Below, in pieces: positions 61,739-64,000 of a DNA stretch of 64,000 nt. The stretch is from Rebecca billardiae RCC1528 (lineage: Eukaryota > Haptophyta). A model generated the notes under the pieces. That model did no database searches, was not told the origin of the DNA, and was given only the letters and a program-made list of their open reading frames with translations. Each line of letters starts with the position of its first letter. Position 1 is the first letter of the stretch. The DNA is taken from positions 4,377,343-4,441,342 of the forward strand of contig OZ251224.1 in assembly GCA_965240325.2 (NCBI GenBank), in the 5' to 3' direction. A program made the translations under genes and the position numbers.

Positions 61739-62685
61739 GTAGACCGAGTCTGGCCTGTGGGGTGGGGCGCTCGGCCGCGCCCCAGCTTGTACTCATCTTA
61801 TTGCCGCCCGTCAGCGAGCATAACTGCCAGTACTGCCACTCGCAGCTGGCGCGGGCAGCGCCGAGCTCTGCACCAACGCGCGGGCGCTGGAGGCCTCGGT
61901 TGAGGGCACGCGCCGAAGCACTGCGGACGTCGACGTCGACCGATGCCCCGCGTACTTCCCCCGCCGGATCCGTCGCTGAGTGCCACCGCACCCGCTCGGC
62001 CCGCCATGTGCCACTGGCTCAGCGCCGCCCGCCAGTCGTGGCTTCAGTCGTCGGCCAGCGGACAGCACGACGCCTTGAGCCCTTGAGTCTTGACCCCGCG
62101 AACGCCGAGGCGGAACAGGGCCGCCATGCTTGCCGAGGACGGTTTTTTTTTTTTACGTGGGTCGCCGGGCGGTATTTGTTTCCCTCGCGCTCCCGAATTC
62201 CGTCGCTTGTTCGCGAATCAGCATGGCAGCCCAAGTTCTCCGCGGGGTGGGTCTCGCTTTGCAGAAACGGCGGGAGGTGCCGGCGGGTCAGCAACGCGCG
62301 CACGCGCATATGCGTGCTCCTCGTCCGCTACGCGCGCGTGCGCGCTCACTGCATCGGCGCAGGCGTAGCTGCGCGCCGCGTGGCGGCTCGCGACCGCCGG
62401 GCGTCGCGGCCTGGCAGGCGAGGCTCGCGCCGACGAGCAGCAGCCTGCGCACTGCGGTTTCGCGCGGGGTGCGTGCTGCGCGCTTGGACTTTCCTCTTGC
62501 CCGCGACTGCACGCACGCTCTGCGACGCGCATGCCGCTGCGGGGCGTGGCGGCTCTCCGAGGCTGCGTTGGGCGTCGGACGGCGGCGCGGCCGCGCGCCG
62601 GGGGCGACGCGCGCATGGCACTCTACTGCCGTCCGAGCGCCTCGCACCGTTTGAAGCTGCCCCCGCCCCGCCCCTAGAAGTATGT
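61739..62685. other. Distal subtelomere, second copy of a dispersed block
   Basis: Includes GTCGGACGGCGGCGCGGCCG (62,573) and AGCTGCCCCCGCCCCGCCCC (62,655), both also found at 58,053 and 58,140, so this is a second copy of the block at 57,955-58,175. A T10 run lies at 62,144-62,153. No gene. Confidence 0.5.
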
Positions 62686-62798
62686 TTTCTCGAGATTGAT
62701 CGAGCCGAATCCTCTCAAAATTGGAGGGCCCCTAGCCCTTCCCATTTCCATGGCAGAGCCCAAGTCTCGTTGAAATCGGTTCGGTCAATCTCGAGAAA
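62686..62798. repeat. 23-bp inverted repeat just inside the telomere
   Basis: Arms at 62,686-62,708 (TTTCTCGAGATTG...) and 62,776-62,798 (...CAATCTCGAGAAA) match in 21 of 23 positions after reverse complementing. The 67-bp centre is AT-richer than the flanks. It may be a transposon footprint or a boundary element. Confidence 0.7.
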
Positions 62799-62819
62799 TT
62801 CTCATTTTAGTACCGGCGA

Positions 62820-62872
62820 CCCTAACCACCACCCTAACCCTAACCCTAACCACGACCCTAACCCTAACCACG
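62820..62872. repeat. Inverted telomere repeats (CCCTAA orientation)
   Basis: About eight CCCTAA-type units, some interrupted by CCAC or CGA, run opposite to the main telomere and meet it head-to-head at about 62,873. Only the last tens of bases of the subtelomere separate them from the inverted repeat. Confidence 0.92.
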
Positions 62873-62873
62873 A

Positions 62874-63076
62874 TAGGTTAGGTTAGGGTTAGGGTTAGGG
62901 TTAGGGTTAGGGTTAGGGGGTTAGGGTTAGGGTTAGGGTTAGGGTTAGGGTTAGGGTTAGGGTTAGGGTTAGGGTTAGGGTTAGGGTTAGGGTTAGGGTT
63001 AGGGTTAGGGTTAGGGTTAGGGTTAGGGTTAGGGTTAGGGTTAGGGTTAGGGTTAGGGTTAGGGTTAGGGTTAGGG

Positions 63077-63117
<41 letters not shown>

Positions 63118-63292
63118 GGTTAGGGTTAGGGTTAGGGTTAGGGTTAGGGTTAGGGTTAGGGGTTAGGGTTAGGGTTAGGGTTAGGGTTAGGGGGGGTTAG
63201 GGTTAGGGTTAGGGTTAGGGTTAGGGTTAGGGGTTAGGGTTAGGGTTAGGGTTAGGGTTAGGTTAGGGGGTTAGGGTTAGGGTTAGGGTTAG

Positions 63293-63324
<32 letters not shown>

Positions 63325-64000
63325 GGTTAGGGTTAGGGTTAGGGTTAGGGTTAGGGTTAGGGTTAGGGTTAGGGTTAGGGTTAGGGTTAGGGTTAGGGTT
63401 AGGGTTAGGGTTAGGGTTAGGGTTAGGGTTAGGGTTAGGGTTAGGGTTAGGGTTAGGGTTAGGGTTAGGGTTAGGGTTAGGGTTAGGGTTAGGGTTAGGG
63501 TTAGGGTTAGGGTTAGGGTTAGGGTTAGGGTTAGGGTTAGGGTTAGGGTTAGGGTTAGGGTTAGGGTTAGGGTTAGGGTTAGGGTTAGGGTTAGGGTTAG
63601 GGTTAGGGTTAGGGTTAGGGTTAGGGTTATGGGTTAGGGTTAGGGTTAGGGTTAGGGTTAGGGGTTAGGGTTAGGGTTAGGGTTAGGTTAGGGTTAGGGG
63701 TTAGGGTTAGGGTTAGGGTTAGGGGTAGGGTTAGGGTTAGGGTTAGGGGGTTAGGGTTAGGGTTAGGGTTAGGGTTAGGGTTGGGTTAGGGTTTAGGGTT
63801 AGGGGTTGGGGTTAAGGGTTAGGGTTAGGGTTAGGTGGGTTAGGGTTAGGGTTAGGGTTAGGGTTAGGGTTAGGGTTAGGGTTAGGGTTAGGGTTAGGGT
63901 TAGGGGGTTAGGGTTAGGGTTAGGGTTAGGGTTAGGGTTAGGGTTAGGGGTTAGGGTTAGGGTTAGGGTTAGGGTTAGGGTTAGGGTTAGGGTTAGGGTT
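62874..64000 (+). repeat. Telomere, (TTAGGG)n
   Basis: More than 1.1 kb of TTAGGG, mostly perfect from 62,890 to 63,090 and from 63,310 to 63,625. Variants (TTAGGGG, TTAGG, TTTAGGG, TTATGGG, GGGGGG) cluster at about 63,090-63,310 and beyond 63,628. Orientation marks the right chromosome end. The repeat type is shared by many protists including haptophytes. Confidence 0.99.

Overview
This is the right-hand end of a nuclear chromosome from a eukaryote. It is very GC-rich and closes with about 1.1 kb of TTAGGG telomere repeat whose G-rich strand runs toward the 3' end. Several proteins carry secretory-type or plastid-type leaders ahead of organelle domains (ribosomal protein L1 of cyanobacterial type, SufA-type Fe-S carrier, pyrophosphatase, CIA30 domain). 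Together with an HPP-type nitrite transporter, a SWEET transporter and V-ATPase subunit d, this points to a photosynthetic protist with a complex plastid. A haptophyte is my best guess; a pelagophyte or other GC-rich alga is not excluded. No gene looks bacterial or viral.

Layout. 1-14,775 holds five plus-strand genes after a truncated BMT2/SAMTOR-type methyltransferase: an ERI1-like exonuclease fold, a CIA30 protein, a pyrophosphatase, a very large trehalose-phosphate synthase fusion and a sulfotransferase-like membrane protein. 14,776-17,904 is gene-poor and contains a 375-bp tandem duplication. 17,905-30,286 is a minus-strand block: an SDR, a coiled-coil protein, a single-exon 1,824-residue LRR/ankyrin protein, a YdjM-like membrane protein and a Cys-rich type II membrane protein. 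30,580-33,571 has a CDIN1-like protein and a 3-hydroxyacyl-CoA dehydrogenase. 33,572-35,300 is an AT-rich island with long (AT)n tracts and a possible MITE. 35,301-52,550 is gene-dense: SufA / PLA2 (divergent), SWEET, L1, V-ATPase d / APE2 (divergent), PP2C, ABCG and HPP. The last recognised gene is a low-complexity protein at 55,243-57,567. Beyond it lies a subtelomere with RCC1 gene debris, dispersed repeats, a ~200-bp satellite, an inverted repeat and then the telomere.

Gene structure. I could join 23 introns by reading frame and homology. They are short (85 to 310 nt), almost pure GC with alternating GCGC, and most begin GTGCGC and end CGCAG, so coding potential runs through many of them. 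Long genes are often intronless.

The strongest theme is loss of catalytic residues inside recognisable folds: the ERI1-like domain, both phosphatase modules of the trehalose enzyme, the SDR and the CDIN1 nuclease. The catalytic motifs of the pyrophosphatase, HADH, PP2C, APE2 and the TPS glycosyltransferase domain look intact, so this is not general decay or sequencing error.
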